Shown piece by piece: positions 1 through 11,500 of a DNA stretch of 64,000 nt. The notes beneath the pieces were generated by a model. It did not search any database and was not told the origin of the DNA. It worked only from the letters and a program-made list of their open reading frames with translations. Source of the stretch: Codonopsis lanceolata. Its lineage: Eukaryota > Streptophyta > Magnoliopsida > Asterales > Campanulaceae. The first letter of the stretch is position 1. Each line of letters opens with the position of its first letter. The stretch is taken from contig CM028380.1 in the NCBI GenBank assembly GCA_013146195.2, positions 82,376,407-82,440,406 of the forward strand, written 5' to 3'. The translations under genes and the position numbers were made by a program.

Positions 1-1233
1 ATTGGCCAAGGCATGATGAATTTGATTAATAAAGCAATCATTGGTACTTGAAATGGAATCACAATTATTAAATCAATTGGATTTTGACTTATAATTCATA
101 TCTTAGATTTAATCAAGAAATTAGATATCGAAAAGACCGTACATGTATGCACTCGTAATTAAAATACGTTTACTCGTTATTTTACATATTGCTAGGTATT
201 TATGCTACTTGCTAGGTGTTCCCACGATTTGCTAGGTATATTAACTAATTGAACTATTTAATTGAATAAATTTTTATTCGTAAGTTACAAAATTGTTGTA
301 AGCTACAACTAGCATTAGTTGTGAACCTAAAGGATCACACACTAAGAATGAAAGGATTCATTTTTTCAATAAAATATTTATTCCAAATTGTTAGACATTG
401 ATGATTTGTAGAGATTAATTGATGGATGTACTTGATTTGATCAATTTAATTAAATTTGGGTTCGGTTAATTAATTCGGTTTAATTGATGAGATTCTATTT
501 AAATTATAAACTCAATATTTAATTAGGCTCGTTGGTAGAGCAAATCCGGTTAATTTGAAAGAGATGAAAAATGAAGGAGTAATATTGCAAATATTAGATA
601 AATGTTATTCTAATAAGGCAATATATGGTATTAACTGTATTACCATATTTTCCTTTAATGAATCTAAACACTATTGTGTATACATTAGATGTAGTACACA
701 TTATGGTGATTAATTGGAAGAAATAAATGTAATAGGTTTTTGAAAAGTATTCTTTAATTCTTGGAGACCAAGAATCAGTCGTCCTCTCCATAAAACTCAT
801 ATTTGAGTTTTTCCTCTTTTAAGCTTTTTCATTTTTCAGTAGAATTTAAAAAAAAAAAAAAAACCATCCTTCCTTGATCTCACACCATTGAACAAAACTA
901 GTTAAAGTTGCTAGCAAAACTTTAACTCGGGGATTCCGTTCATTCGTGTGGACTTACTTTGGAGGAGGGACGTGTGGACCTCTGCAAGTAACGGATTGTT
1001 GAACTAGCCGGCAATTGATTGCATCTACACCTGCATCAATAGGAAGCTTTTCGGAAGTGTTTCGATAAGAGCCCAAAGTTATTATTTTACTACTTGCATA
1101 ATGTGCGTGATCGTTAAATCGCAACGTGGTTTTCGAGGCTATATTATTTGTATATTGTATACATGTTTTAAAAAAAATTAAAATTCTGTTGTGATTAGTC
1201 CCACAATCTAGCGAACCCAACAGAAATCTAGTA
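1..1233. other. AT-rich stretch, no gene seen
   Basis: I find no coding signal, RNA gene or transposon ends here. Short reading frames on the minus strand at 594-800 and 954-1220 have no recognisable domain and are interrupted by AT-rich sequence. A slightly more GC-balanced patch at about 925-1210 could be remnant retroelement sequence, but I cannot name it. Confidence 0.5.
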
Positions 1234-1491
1234 CTTCCTTCGTCCCTAAATTATCGTCTTGGTGGACTTAACGCACGGTTTAAGAAAACAAATTTGACTG
1301 GATTATTAATATTAGTTTGATGTATAGTTTACTTTTAAACTTATGTGTATGTGGTTCATAATTAAAGTACGATGAAAAAGTAAGGATAAAGTGGTAAAAG
1401 TGTTGTCTTAAAAAAGAAAGTTTCAAACAAAACGATTATTTTGGGACGGACGAAAAAAGAAAATAGAACAATAATTTGGGGACGAAGGGAG
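1234..1491. mobile_element. Stowaway-like MITE, 258 bp
   Basis: The ends are inverted copies of a CTTCCTTCGTCCCTAAAT-type sequence (right end read inward: CTCCCTTCGTCCCCAAAT). A TA dinucleotide flanks each side (1232-1233 and 1492-1493), as expected for Tc1/mariner-derived Stowaway MITEs. A relative of exactly the same length lies at 44734-44991 in the opposite orientation. No coding capacity. Confidence 0.75.
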
Positions 1492-1545
1492 TAGTTAGTT
1501 ATTACTCTCTTTGTTTACCCAAAAAGTTTATATTTAAAAAATGGA

Positions 1546-1722
1546 TTAAATTTTGGTCCACTAGAAGTGGAAAAACAATTCTATATCAGCGGCCTTGAGT
1601 GACTGACACATAGCAAACCAAAATCTTTGTTTTTGACACATGATTTTGGTTTGCCATATGTCAGTTACTCAAGGCCGCTTGTGTAGAATTATTTTTCCAC
1701 TGTCGGTGGACCAAAATTTTAC
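1546..1722. mobile_element. Foldback MITE, about 177 bp
   Basis: Nearly the whole segment is one inverted repeat. The left arm (about 1546-1626) and right arm (about 1645-1722) share the blocks TTTTGGTCCAC, GCGGCCTTGAGT and GCAAACCAAAATC with few mismatches. The sequence on either side (TACTCTCTTTG and AGATACTCTCTCC) looks like another MITE, so this may be a nested insertion. Family not assigned. Confidence 0.6.
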
Positions 1723-1750
1723 TCTTAAAAAATATAATTATTAAGAGATA

Positions 1751-1898
1751 CTCTCTCCTTTCCAGGTAAAAAAATCACTATTCTATTTTGGAATGTTTCC
1801 ATTAAAGAATCCACTTTCAAAAATTAAACATGAAAGTGTCATTTTTTTAAAAAGTTTTTTACTTTCAAATAAGGACTCTTTACCTAAGACAGAGAGAG
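1751..1898. mobile_element. Stowaway-like MITE, 148 bp
   Basis: The element begins CTCTCTCCTTTCC, ends with a run of AGAGAGAG, and is flanked by TA on both sides. The interior (fragments such as AAAGAATCCACTTTCAAAAA and TGAAAGTGTCATTTTT) closely matches the MITE at 60144-60320, so both belong to one short family. Confidence 0.6.
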
Positions 1899-1983
1899 TA
1901 TATAACTAATATTAGAGTTTGTCATAATTACAATAATATTTTTTATAAGTATTATAATAATACATGTGATATTTCCAACTCAA

Positions 1984-2465
1984 AGCCGGTCACTAGGAAA
2001 GCACATGCGAGCATCACGTGCCGTCACGAGCTCGATACTTAGGTCCCTTGCAAGTATCGGGCAAAGCCAACAGAATGTCTGAACCGATTTGTCCCCGTCA
2101 AAACCTGGCCAGGCTCAGACCATGCCTCTCCGACCAGGGGGCCATGCCCAGGAGTGATATACAACATCTCAGACGTATGCTTTATTTGTCGGGCAGGGTC
2201 ATGCCCGCCCGGACAAACATTCGACCAGCGATTATCAAAGTCGTGCCCTCCAAGACAAGTCAAAATTTCCTAAACCGAAATGAGTTCTTTCCTTATCTAT
2301 TTCAACAATTACGCTGCTAGCTGCCTATCACGCCTACATTTTAAGGGTTCTCTCCTAACCCTAATAGGCAACTATGGATCTCAATCTTAGACGGATTCTA
2401 TAACTTTGGGGGCCTATATATACCCCTCCATAGGGCAAAAACTTAGATAACGGTCTTATGGTCAT
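1984..2465 (+). other. GC-rich LTR-like fragment with TATA motif
   Basis: A GC-rich block in AT-rich surroundings contains repeated GGGCAGGGTCATGCCCGCCC-like motifs and, near its 3' side (about 2413-2425), a CCTATATATACCCC sequence resembling a retrotransposon U3 promoter. Neither a TG...CA pair of LTR ends nor a second LTR copy was found. The call of degenerate solo LTR rests on composition and the TATA motif only. A short open frame at 2018-2320 has no recognisable protein. Confidence 0.3.
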
Positions 2466-2468
2466 TTG

Positions 2469-2574
2469 TTGTAAGACGGATCATCCTTACCCGATCCACC
2501 GCGTGTTGGTAGGTTGAGTTATGAGAGAGTAGGGCTCCATCTTACGAATTAAGATCCGTAAGACCGTCTTACAA
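2469..2574. repeat. Short inverted-repeat element
   Basis: TTGTAAGACGG at 2469-2479 is matched by its inverse CCGTCTTACAA at 2564-2574, with further inverted matches inside (GGATC/GATCC). This is the layout of a small MITE or solo foldback. No target duplication was recognised. Confidence 0.45.
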
Positions 2575-5105
2575 AAGACTTACTCTCTCCATAAACCATA
2601 AACATGTACACGCTTTCTACTGTCTATAAACTCTGTCAAATTACTTTAACTATACATGATTCTTACTCTCATGTTGAAGTGATGTGTGAGGTCGTATCTT
2701 GCACTTCCACTAAGGTGTTGTTTCGTGTTTCTTAACAGATTGTTACCAAAGATCCAATCCATACACTAAGCCCAGATATCCTCAAAAGTTTTTTTTTTTT
2801 TTGATAAGTGATATCCTCAAAAGTATTCGGACGGCCAATGGCTAATTTTCGCCACATCAACATGAGTATAATGAATATGTTAATATCAAATGTATAGGGT
2901 AATGTTGAAATGTTATGAAAATTATAGACATGACTTTTGAAAGTAAACTTTTAAATTGAAACAACCAAAAATAATATAGTAAAATCTTTGCCTTGAGAGA
3001 GGACAACTAAAAGTTTTCATAATTATTATCAATACTTAAAAAGTTTGAAAAATAATATTTAGTTTTCATTCTTATCTCTCTTGCTTTCTATTTGTTGTTT
3101 GTTTGTTCATTTATTAATTTTGACGAGAAACAAAAAAGTTCACTAAAATAGTAATATAAAGATTATACTCCATTTTGTCAAAAAAAAAAAAAAAAAAAAA
3201 AAAAAAACATAGTAACAATAGACACTTTAATCTTTTAGATAGATCGTAGCTTACTTGAACAATTAAATTAAACTAAACTAAAGTTATTACTATCATTAGA
3301 AATGAAGACCAATTTTTTGGAACAAATCAAAAAGGAAAGAGAGATTATTATTTTGGGTGGGGCTAGTAATACACTTTTGGATTATATAAAAAAGGTAAAT
3401 GATATTAGGAGCTAGAGCTTATAATATTATTATGAGCTTTAGAGCTTATTTGGTAATCATGCAAGGATAAACAGTATTATTAATTCACGTACTATTAGTA
3501 ATCTCACTATTAATCTGCTTTTATATATCGGGAATAATTTGGAGATAAAAAATATTAATCCTTAGTATTAATAGTGAGGGGATAATGATTTTATTTGTGT
3601 AACTCGTACTATTAGTTCCGACCACTTATTGCGTACCAAATATGAGACAATTTAATTTTTTAATGCTATATAATTTTAATCCTAACTACCAAACGAAACC
3701 TTAGTGTTAGAGACATTAGACGATCAAGTTGATGACGATTTGGAATGTTCACGTCATTACTTTCAAAATAGTATATTTGATCTAACGATGTAGAAATTTA
3801 AATAGATTAATCTAATTTATATACTTGTAATAATATCATAAACTCTAACTCATGATATCATACCTCTTATATAAATTAGGGTGAAATTCAAGCCGACACC
3901 TTTTGTAACTTTTCCAATCGCCTAAAGACCCCAATACTTTTTTCAACAAGAAAAAGTCACTTTTGAGACGAAAGGATGAGTATATCCTTAAAAAACCAAG
4001 CGCACGCGCAGAGAGCATTAATTCATGCATCTCAATGCATAATTATGTGCATTGATTTTTGAACTGCGATACATGATTCCAAATTGTATAACTGTCAATT
4101 CTATTTTATAGCGATGCATCACAATTCAAACTGATTTCGTCTGCATCTCTTATGTCTTCTCAATACATAATTCTTCAACCCAGCACAAAAATAGGAAAAG
4201 AACTATGAATCCTCCATGCATGCTCAGAAAAAGAATTATGACTTCTATTGCTGACGAATCATATAAGAGATCCATTCGAGTATATTGTTTACCTTTCAGG
4301 AGGAGCGTTGTCCCCAAACCTCAATAATGGGGCAATGTCCCCTTGACGACAAATCGATTCCAATTTCATTGCCCCAACAATTGAAATTTTGACTACAAAT
4401 TAGATACAATAAACGTGGAAGATGACAGTTTCATAGCGGGGGGCATTTTCGAAACATTTTATGAAAGTGATGTAAAAAAACATCCGATACTTAACAAGTT
4501 GAAAACTTGGGGACCGACAATCAATTACTCCTATACATTAATACATTTTTAATTGCCATTTGTTCTATTTGAGATTGATATACCAAGGGTATTTTGGACA
4601 TTTTATTTTCATAATCAATTCTGTGCCTATGAATCGGTAAACATATCTATAATCACAAAAGTTGTCAGAAGCAATCTCAAACTGACCTTAATTAGAACTG
4701 ACTTCATGCCTTAAATTCAAGCTTTCCAAGCATCATAAGAAAGTGAGAAAGGCCCTGCCCTGAAAATGGGCTTACTTTCCGATCAAATGACCAGCAGAGA
4801 ACATTATTGTCCCTTAAGTTGACATCATCGTCCCTTCTATTGAAATGAAACATTGCAAGAGGATTACTGTCATATGGGTGACCCGACATAACTCAGGAGT
4901 ATAACTAACCGACAGATTTGTGCATCGCATTCCAGCTTTTTCGATCAATGCCATTCGTATTGTCGTATAACATAGAGTTCCAACTGAATCATTCTGGTAA
5001 GTGTCCGTCAGCGCCTGTCACTTGCATGTCTGCAATATTCAGCTGATGGTAGTATTAGCGGAACAGGGGCAGGAAAAAAAAACATGTTCATAAAAATTAG
5101 TGATA
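2575..5105. other. AT-rich intergenic region
   Basis: No gene was recognised. The stretch has a pure A run at 3181-3207 and an AT-rich partly self-complementary patch around 3410-3705 that could be an old MITE. Short minus-strand frames at 3845-4030 and 4704-4889 have no known domain. The part nearest 5425 is downstream of the WDR83 stop codon and may contain its 3' UTR; I could not place a poly(A) site with confidence. Confidence 0.4.
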
Positions 5106-5345
5106 TTCCCTCCGTTCCACTCAAAGAGTCCCCATATGAAAAGTCTAATTATTAAGGGATATATTAACGTCTTTAAAGTTGGTCATAATTACAAAAATAG
5201 TTAAGCACAAAAAATGTGGTTACAACACAAGTGGAGGGTAAATATGAAATGTTTTAGAAATTGTAAGCATAATTTTTTAAAGGGGACATTTAGAGTGAAA
5301 CATCCTAAAATAGTATAGTGGACTCTTCGCCTGAAATAGAGGGAG
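5106..5345. mobile_element. Stowaway-like MITE, 240 bp
   Basis: It starts TTCCCTCCGTTCC, ends with inverted AGAGGGAG, and has TA on both flanks (5104-5105, 5346-5347). It lies only about 80 bp beyond the WDR83 stop codon (5425-5427), so it may sit inside or just past that gene's 3' UTR. Confidence 0.65.
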
Positions 5346-5424
5346 TATATCAAACCAAATCATAGACGTACATGTCTACATGATCATTGATTCAGCTGGA
5401 ATCATGAGACTCGAATTTTGATAC

Positions 5425-5508
5425 TCATGTTTTCCAAACCCGGACTGTTCCATCCACCGAGGCAGTTATCATACAGCTATCTTTGGGGTGATAACTTACG
5501 CTAGTTAC
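5425..5508 (-). CDS. WDR83: WDR83 exon 8 (last exon, stop codon)
   Basis: This exon is too short to stand out as an open frame. Read on the minus strand after an AG acceptor (5510-5509), it gives 27 residues starting VTSVSYHPKDSCM and ending VDGTVRVWKT, then TGA. It completes the seventh WD40 blade, which otherwise breaks off at FRAHSSV in exon 7. The join is in phase 0. The intron before it (5509-8846) holds a LINE remnant, a hAT-like MITE and a TRIM. Confidence 0.88.
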   Translation of the reverse strand, partial: VTSVSYHPKDSCMITASVDGTVRVWKT

Positions 5509-8500
5509 CTGCCAACAGAAAAAGAACAGTTGAACAAACAAAATTAGAAAATATTAATAAGTTTTATATATCCTATAAGATAAGAAAATGGTATGGAAAA
5601 GAAACACGACTGATGGGAAAATAAAGAAAAGGAGAGCCCAATGAATGAAGCTCTGTTAATGTTGCATCCGGAAAATGGTCATCAAATTCATGGCCTAAGT
5701 TAACAACAGGGGTCTAGTTAACAAACTGCTAGACCAGTAGTAATGGTTGAAAGTCGCTTGGAATAGTTTGATCTAATGGCAGAGATTACATTTGAGTAAG
5801 TAAAACCCTGGTCCATACTTAGGTGGTAAGAAGAAGAGAACAAAACAGAAAATTAATAGTGCTTTCATATCACGCGAGACCTGTAACAGGCAAACTTTTA
5901 AAAGCCCTCCTCTCTGTCCATAGACAACAAAGAATCCGGAAAATTGCAGTGTCATAAACAAATCTCACCCCTAAACACCGATAAAAGCCTTCTAGAATCA
6001 ATCAGAGATGGAGCCTCGACAGAAAAAGGGCAGAGCCAATGTTCCCCATGAGTACCAAACAACATGCACCAGAACCTCCAACCTGCGGGTCACTGAAGAA
6101 AAAGGTGCTTTTGGGTCTCGCTATGACACCTACACATAACACCCATATCCGGGGAGATTGGCTTATAATGGGTACGCCTCTGTCTGCAATCATTAGCATT
6201 CCTTCTGTTTAAGTGATCATGCAAAAACCTTAAACTTACAACTGAATGAAGCAAATTTGGATCTCAGGAACAAACTAAAGTCTTCATAAATGACTTCATA
6301 GGAAAGATTTTGCTGGTATCAAACCATGTTCTTTTAGGCAATCAAACGAGGGGTAAGAAAGAAGACGTGATTCCCTAACATAAGACTCCTAAAAAGTAAA
6401 AAATCCAAACAAGCAGCCCGCTAACAATAAATCTAAAGATTACAGCATCAGGAAGTGAAGAAAATAAAGAAATTGGAGAAAATATATATATAAACTGGCA
6501 GCCCACTCCAATGATCTCCCCAAAAATGCACCTGATTCCCATTCCATACAGTAAAACGAATATGAGAGGTAGAGAAGATGAAGACATCAATTAACAAATT
6601 TCCATGGGCTTGCATATCATGGATGAACTTGTATCAGCATCCCAACCATTCCTGTGAATCCCAAATCCTAACTCTTCTTCCTTCTTGTCCAGAAACAACA
6701 TCACTTGCTACAAGATGATCAATGCTATCCTCACTAGCCCCTGCACCTAGGAAAATGTCCCATAGCATCGTCCAATGTCTCTGGAGCCCAAAAGAGACCA
6801 TGCAATTGATGGAATACTAAAAAAACTAGACCCAATAGGACTGACTCTGCCCCCCCCCCCAACCTAAAGAAGTGGGGTGGGGTTGGGAGTGGGGGTGGGG
6901 CATAGTTGTTAAAGGCGAAAAGCAAGAGGCAGGCGAGAGGTATATTTTCCGGGTGACAGGCGAGGCGAGAGGTGGGCTAGCAAAAGGAGAACAAGTCGAT
7001 AATTAAGAGTAAATAATTTTAAAATATTTTATGTTGTAATTTTTTTCATAAACTAGTTATAAATTATAGTAATTCATGTATCTTAGCCCACAAATGATAA
7101 CAATAACACTATTTTCAACTTCAAAGTTTTGTTTTTATTAAAAAGCTTCATATTTTTCTTGAAAAACAAAGGGAAATAGGTGGATTCTCAAAAATATAAA
7201 CAGTAACCATCTAAATCATCTTCAAACCAGCCAAGCACTTTAGATCTAACCTCTGCAGTTTCTGGTGACCTATTCTGTACAACTCCGTGAACATTCCAGT
7301 GCCGGCACGAGCCAACGCTTCCAGCGAGCTCCGGCAATGAGAATGACATAGATCTGATTGTCTCCTCAAGGCAAGCATATCAGTGGTCTTGGATTGGGAA
7401 AATATTTGGTCAATTTGTCTAGATCTGAGAGAATATGTTCAGATCTTTAAAAACAAAAACCTACATCTGGTCAAATATTGGCCTTGCCACCTTGGTTCGC
7501 CTGACCTCGTCTTTTGTTGCCTCTTGCCAGGCTAGAAAGGCGTATGCCTCATGTCGCCTTTAGCACATCACCTCGCCTGATCTACTCCGGGTAAAACACC
7601 CTCACTTCGCCCCTGGCCTCTCGCTTCAGGCAAGCCAGACGCTCGCCTTTGACAACTATGGGGTGGGGGTGGGGTGGGGGTGGGGGAGGGGTGAAGACAA
7701 GTCCCCACCTATTCATGCATTTAGCCACTTTGTCGACAACAGGATCCCAAAAGCTAAGAGAGAGTGGGTTGCTCCCCCAAGGAGTATGTAAAAGACAGTT
7801 TCTTGATACATGTTAAGTAACCAACTCATCTAAAAGCTTAAGCTGTTAGATAGGGGCTCAACAATGCATATCAAGCTTAACACTCCCCCTCACGTGTGAC
7901 CCGTCCACACGTGAAGAGATACACAAACATGCCTCACCAGGGGCATCACAAAGCAAACAGAGTGACAACATGCACTCACAATATTCCGTGTAACAAATGC
8001 AAGCGGGATGATTCGAACCCACAACCTTGCTAAACCAGAGCTCTGATACCATGTTAAGTAACCAACTCATCTAAAAGCTTAAGCTGTTAGATAGGGGCTC
8101 AACAATGCATATCAAGCTTAACACATCCAAACAAAGAAGTATACTCAGAGAACAATCTTCTATATTAACTTCTGAGAAACCATGTCAATCCGAGATAAAT
8201 CTAAAATGTGTGTTTTTACAATCAGAAAGTTCATAAAAACACATAAGCCTTCTGACAAAACAGAAAGATATCATCCGCATACCATAGATGGAAAATCCTA
8301 ATGTCCTCTCAACCAAACATCCCTCGCCCCTCTCCTCAAATATAGAAAAAAAAACTCAGTGCTCTTACCGACCTACCATATGTTACCTCGATCCTTCATT
8401 TTTACCAAATTAACCGTGTGGACACGACACGACGTGGGTGTGAGGGTGGGTGTGGCGGGTATCAGAGTTTTAAACTAAATTAGTGAAAAATCTTAATATT

Positions 8501-11500
8501 ATGGCAGATCCGAATCCACACAGTTACGTAGCTGAGTCTAGTAACATAGCTCATAACATCTGACCACATTCAAACTTAAACAGCAGGACATGATACAGTT
8601 ATATCTGAAATCAAAAGTTCTTTAACGGCTGTGTTCTTGAGCAAATATAATCAACTTCACCATCATAAGGAAGGATGTGTATTGAATTTTCAAAGCACAT
8701 CTATAAGCTTCTAAGTTGTAAGAAAGTCTCTAGCTAGTCATAGTGGAAGAAGAGGAGCAAATAGAAGAGCTACATAGCTACTAGTAGAAGGTACTTCTTG
8801 AATTACAACAATCTACGCAGTCTTTGCACAAGTATGAGAACCTTACCACTGAGGAATGTGCACGGAAACTGGACACCACAGATGCATCTACCAAATCCCA
8901 GAAGAAAACATAACCATCTTCAGATCCACCAGTCACATGTGCATCAGTATTCGTAAGGCAGCAATCCATTTTGAAAGACTGATGAAGGAAGACAGAGAAA
9001 GAGCAATTAAGAGCCCAATAATTAACAGTTAATTGGTTTTAATCTGAAATCCATACTGCAATCATCCAACGAATCATTCTAAGTAAGAACAATAAAAAGG
9101 GTGCAGCAAGAGTAAAACTTCAATACATGCAATAACATAAGCCAGCCATTAAACATATACTTAACATTTAGAAAATAATCAACATTCTTTATAAGACAGC
9201 TGTAAAGATGCAACAACCATAAATATATGTGCAAACCTTGCAAGTATGGCCTTTATATTCTTGCAATAATTCACCAGTAGTTCTGCCAAATAAAGGACCA
9301 GTCAACATGGAAGGCAATTAAGAAAAAAATGTCTTTTTTTTTGTATTTGATAGGTATAGAAAAAAATGCCTTTCAATAAGGCAGACGAAATAAAAATATT
9401 AATTAAATGCATAAGTAACTTTACCGGTCCATAAGACGAAGAGTAGAATCTAGGCAACTGGCTAACACACAGTTACCATCATTTGAGAGAGAGATGCAGT
9501 TGACAGCTTGGCCCAAGTCATCGGATATCTCTCTAATGTAGAGCAAGAAAAAGGTAGTGATAAGAAGCCAACAGAAAGCTCAACAATTAAAGCCCTCTCA
9601 ACAAGAAAACTCTCAAAATATCTCAACTAACACTTAAAGACAAAAAGCATTCATGTCTCTTACGTGTACATACCCACCATTTCTAATGTCAAATGTCCTG
9701 ACAGTTCCATCAACACTTCCGGCAATAATTTCAGTTTTGGTTAAACAAACAGACATTACACTGTCCAAAAACGTGTCAATAATCTGCACATCAACCACAA
9801 TATCTTCAGCATAAACTAAGTTGAAATCATCAATGAAGTTGTTCTTCTGTGTTTGTGTGTCTTTGTGTGTGTGCTTGTCATGTGAGAGAGAGAAACCTGA
9901 ATTGGCTCAGTGCTGTGAGATCTACAGTCCCAAGCACGCAAGGAACGATCATACCCTGCTGATACTACTATAGATGCATAATCATTAAACTTCACAGCAT
10001 TCACCTGGTAAAGATAAACAGGCAAGTTTAGAGCAAGAGAATAGGAAACTGTAGTACACCAAAGAAACTAATTTATTATCAAGAGTTGGAAGAGCAGAAT
10101 GGTTGGAAATCTAATTGAGCAACAGATGTTTCTTGTTTCTTACAAGGCAATCGTTCAACTGGTCAACGACATTTATTCTGCTAGTCAATAGATTTCAAAA
10201 TGATAATTTGAAAGAAACGCTAATCAAAACGCTCTTAGCTAATGTCTATAATTACTTTCTGTTCGTACCCAGTCCTTGCAGAGGCACAAAATGGTGAAGG
10301 TCACCCTGTCCAAAAGACCCCTACAAACCCCGAACTGAGTGTTTGGCTCTTCATTCATGATACTAGCTAGCAAGAAGGAAGAGAGACACACACTTATCCA
10401 TATTCTCCATCTAAGAACAAAACCCTTATTTAACCATCAAAGTCCCAAAAGCACCAATCACCCAATCATATATGCCTTATCAAAATCCATCAAACACGTT
10501 GAGTTTTATATTTACATACTCTTTGAGCGCCATGCCTGTTTGTTTGAGATTTCTCTTATTCTCTCATTTATTTGCTAAACTCATGGAGAAATTTTCTTAA
10601 ATGTCAAACTAGTTTATATCAACGGGCCATCTAGGCCTAGTGCTTTCTTTATATATGAAAAGAATATTGCATAAAATTGGGAGAGAAACAACAAAAGGAG
10701 GCAGATAGATTAGTGTTTTTCAGGTGAGGAGCCTAATGTAGAACATGTTGCACAAGACTGTTTATTTCAATATTCTGTTATGGTAACAATCCATTTGTGC
10801 ATGCAGGGCCGTCTTTTTTTTTTATGCAGGGCCGTCCCATTTTTATATTATATGATAAAATTAGTCTTTTTGTATTCTATTAAAAATAAGAGTATTGATC
10901 AGATTCATATCCATACAGACTATTTAGCTTGTTTGTGCCCAAAAATCTCTCCTTTTTTATAGGTAAGTGTGACCCCTTGTTGATATGGGGATTGGAACCA
11001 AGGACCTCAATATCTTTGCCTAAGTGCCCCTGCCATGTCTCGCACTCCTTTTTTCGTGTCATTACAATATAAAGACTATTATTCAAAAAAGTACACCTTG
11101 TGACTACACTTTATGTTGAGAATCTATCTATTTTAAATAAGCTTGCGGTTGAAGCAATTCCCTCTGTAACAGTAGCTCATTTCCCTTGGATTAGTAGCTT
11201 CAGCTTAGCTTTAATTAAATTATTTCATTGCATCAAACAGAAGAAATTTTTGAAGGTACCTCAACATTTATTTATTATTCTAAAAGATGATGTTTAGATT
11301 CTAGCAAATGTCGCACTTGTTCTGTCGGAAGTGGAACATGAGTGGGGAAAGTGAGAGAAAGAGAGAGAGAGAGAGCACTGTCCGAAAAAGCCTTTAATTC
11401 CAAACTGTAATCTGGTATCAACCCTAATTTGTTTTTGGGTAGATAAGCTTGTGCTATAAATAATGGATTCTTATTTGAGAAGAGTAACAACGCTTTGATC

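Noticed and set aside
2018..2320. 100-codon plus-strand frame as a gene
   Set aside because: Both strands are open over the same GC-rich repeat-like tract, which looks like LTR sequence.
4704..4889. 61-codon minus-strand frame as a further WDR83 exon
   Set aside because: WDR83 already ends in frame at 5425 and this stretch has no WD40 signature.
7990..8051. GGTTCGAAT-like box on the minus strand as a tRNA gene
   Set aside because: It lies just after a retrotransposon primer-binding site within the TRIM; no cloverleaf could be seen.
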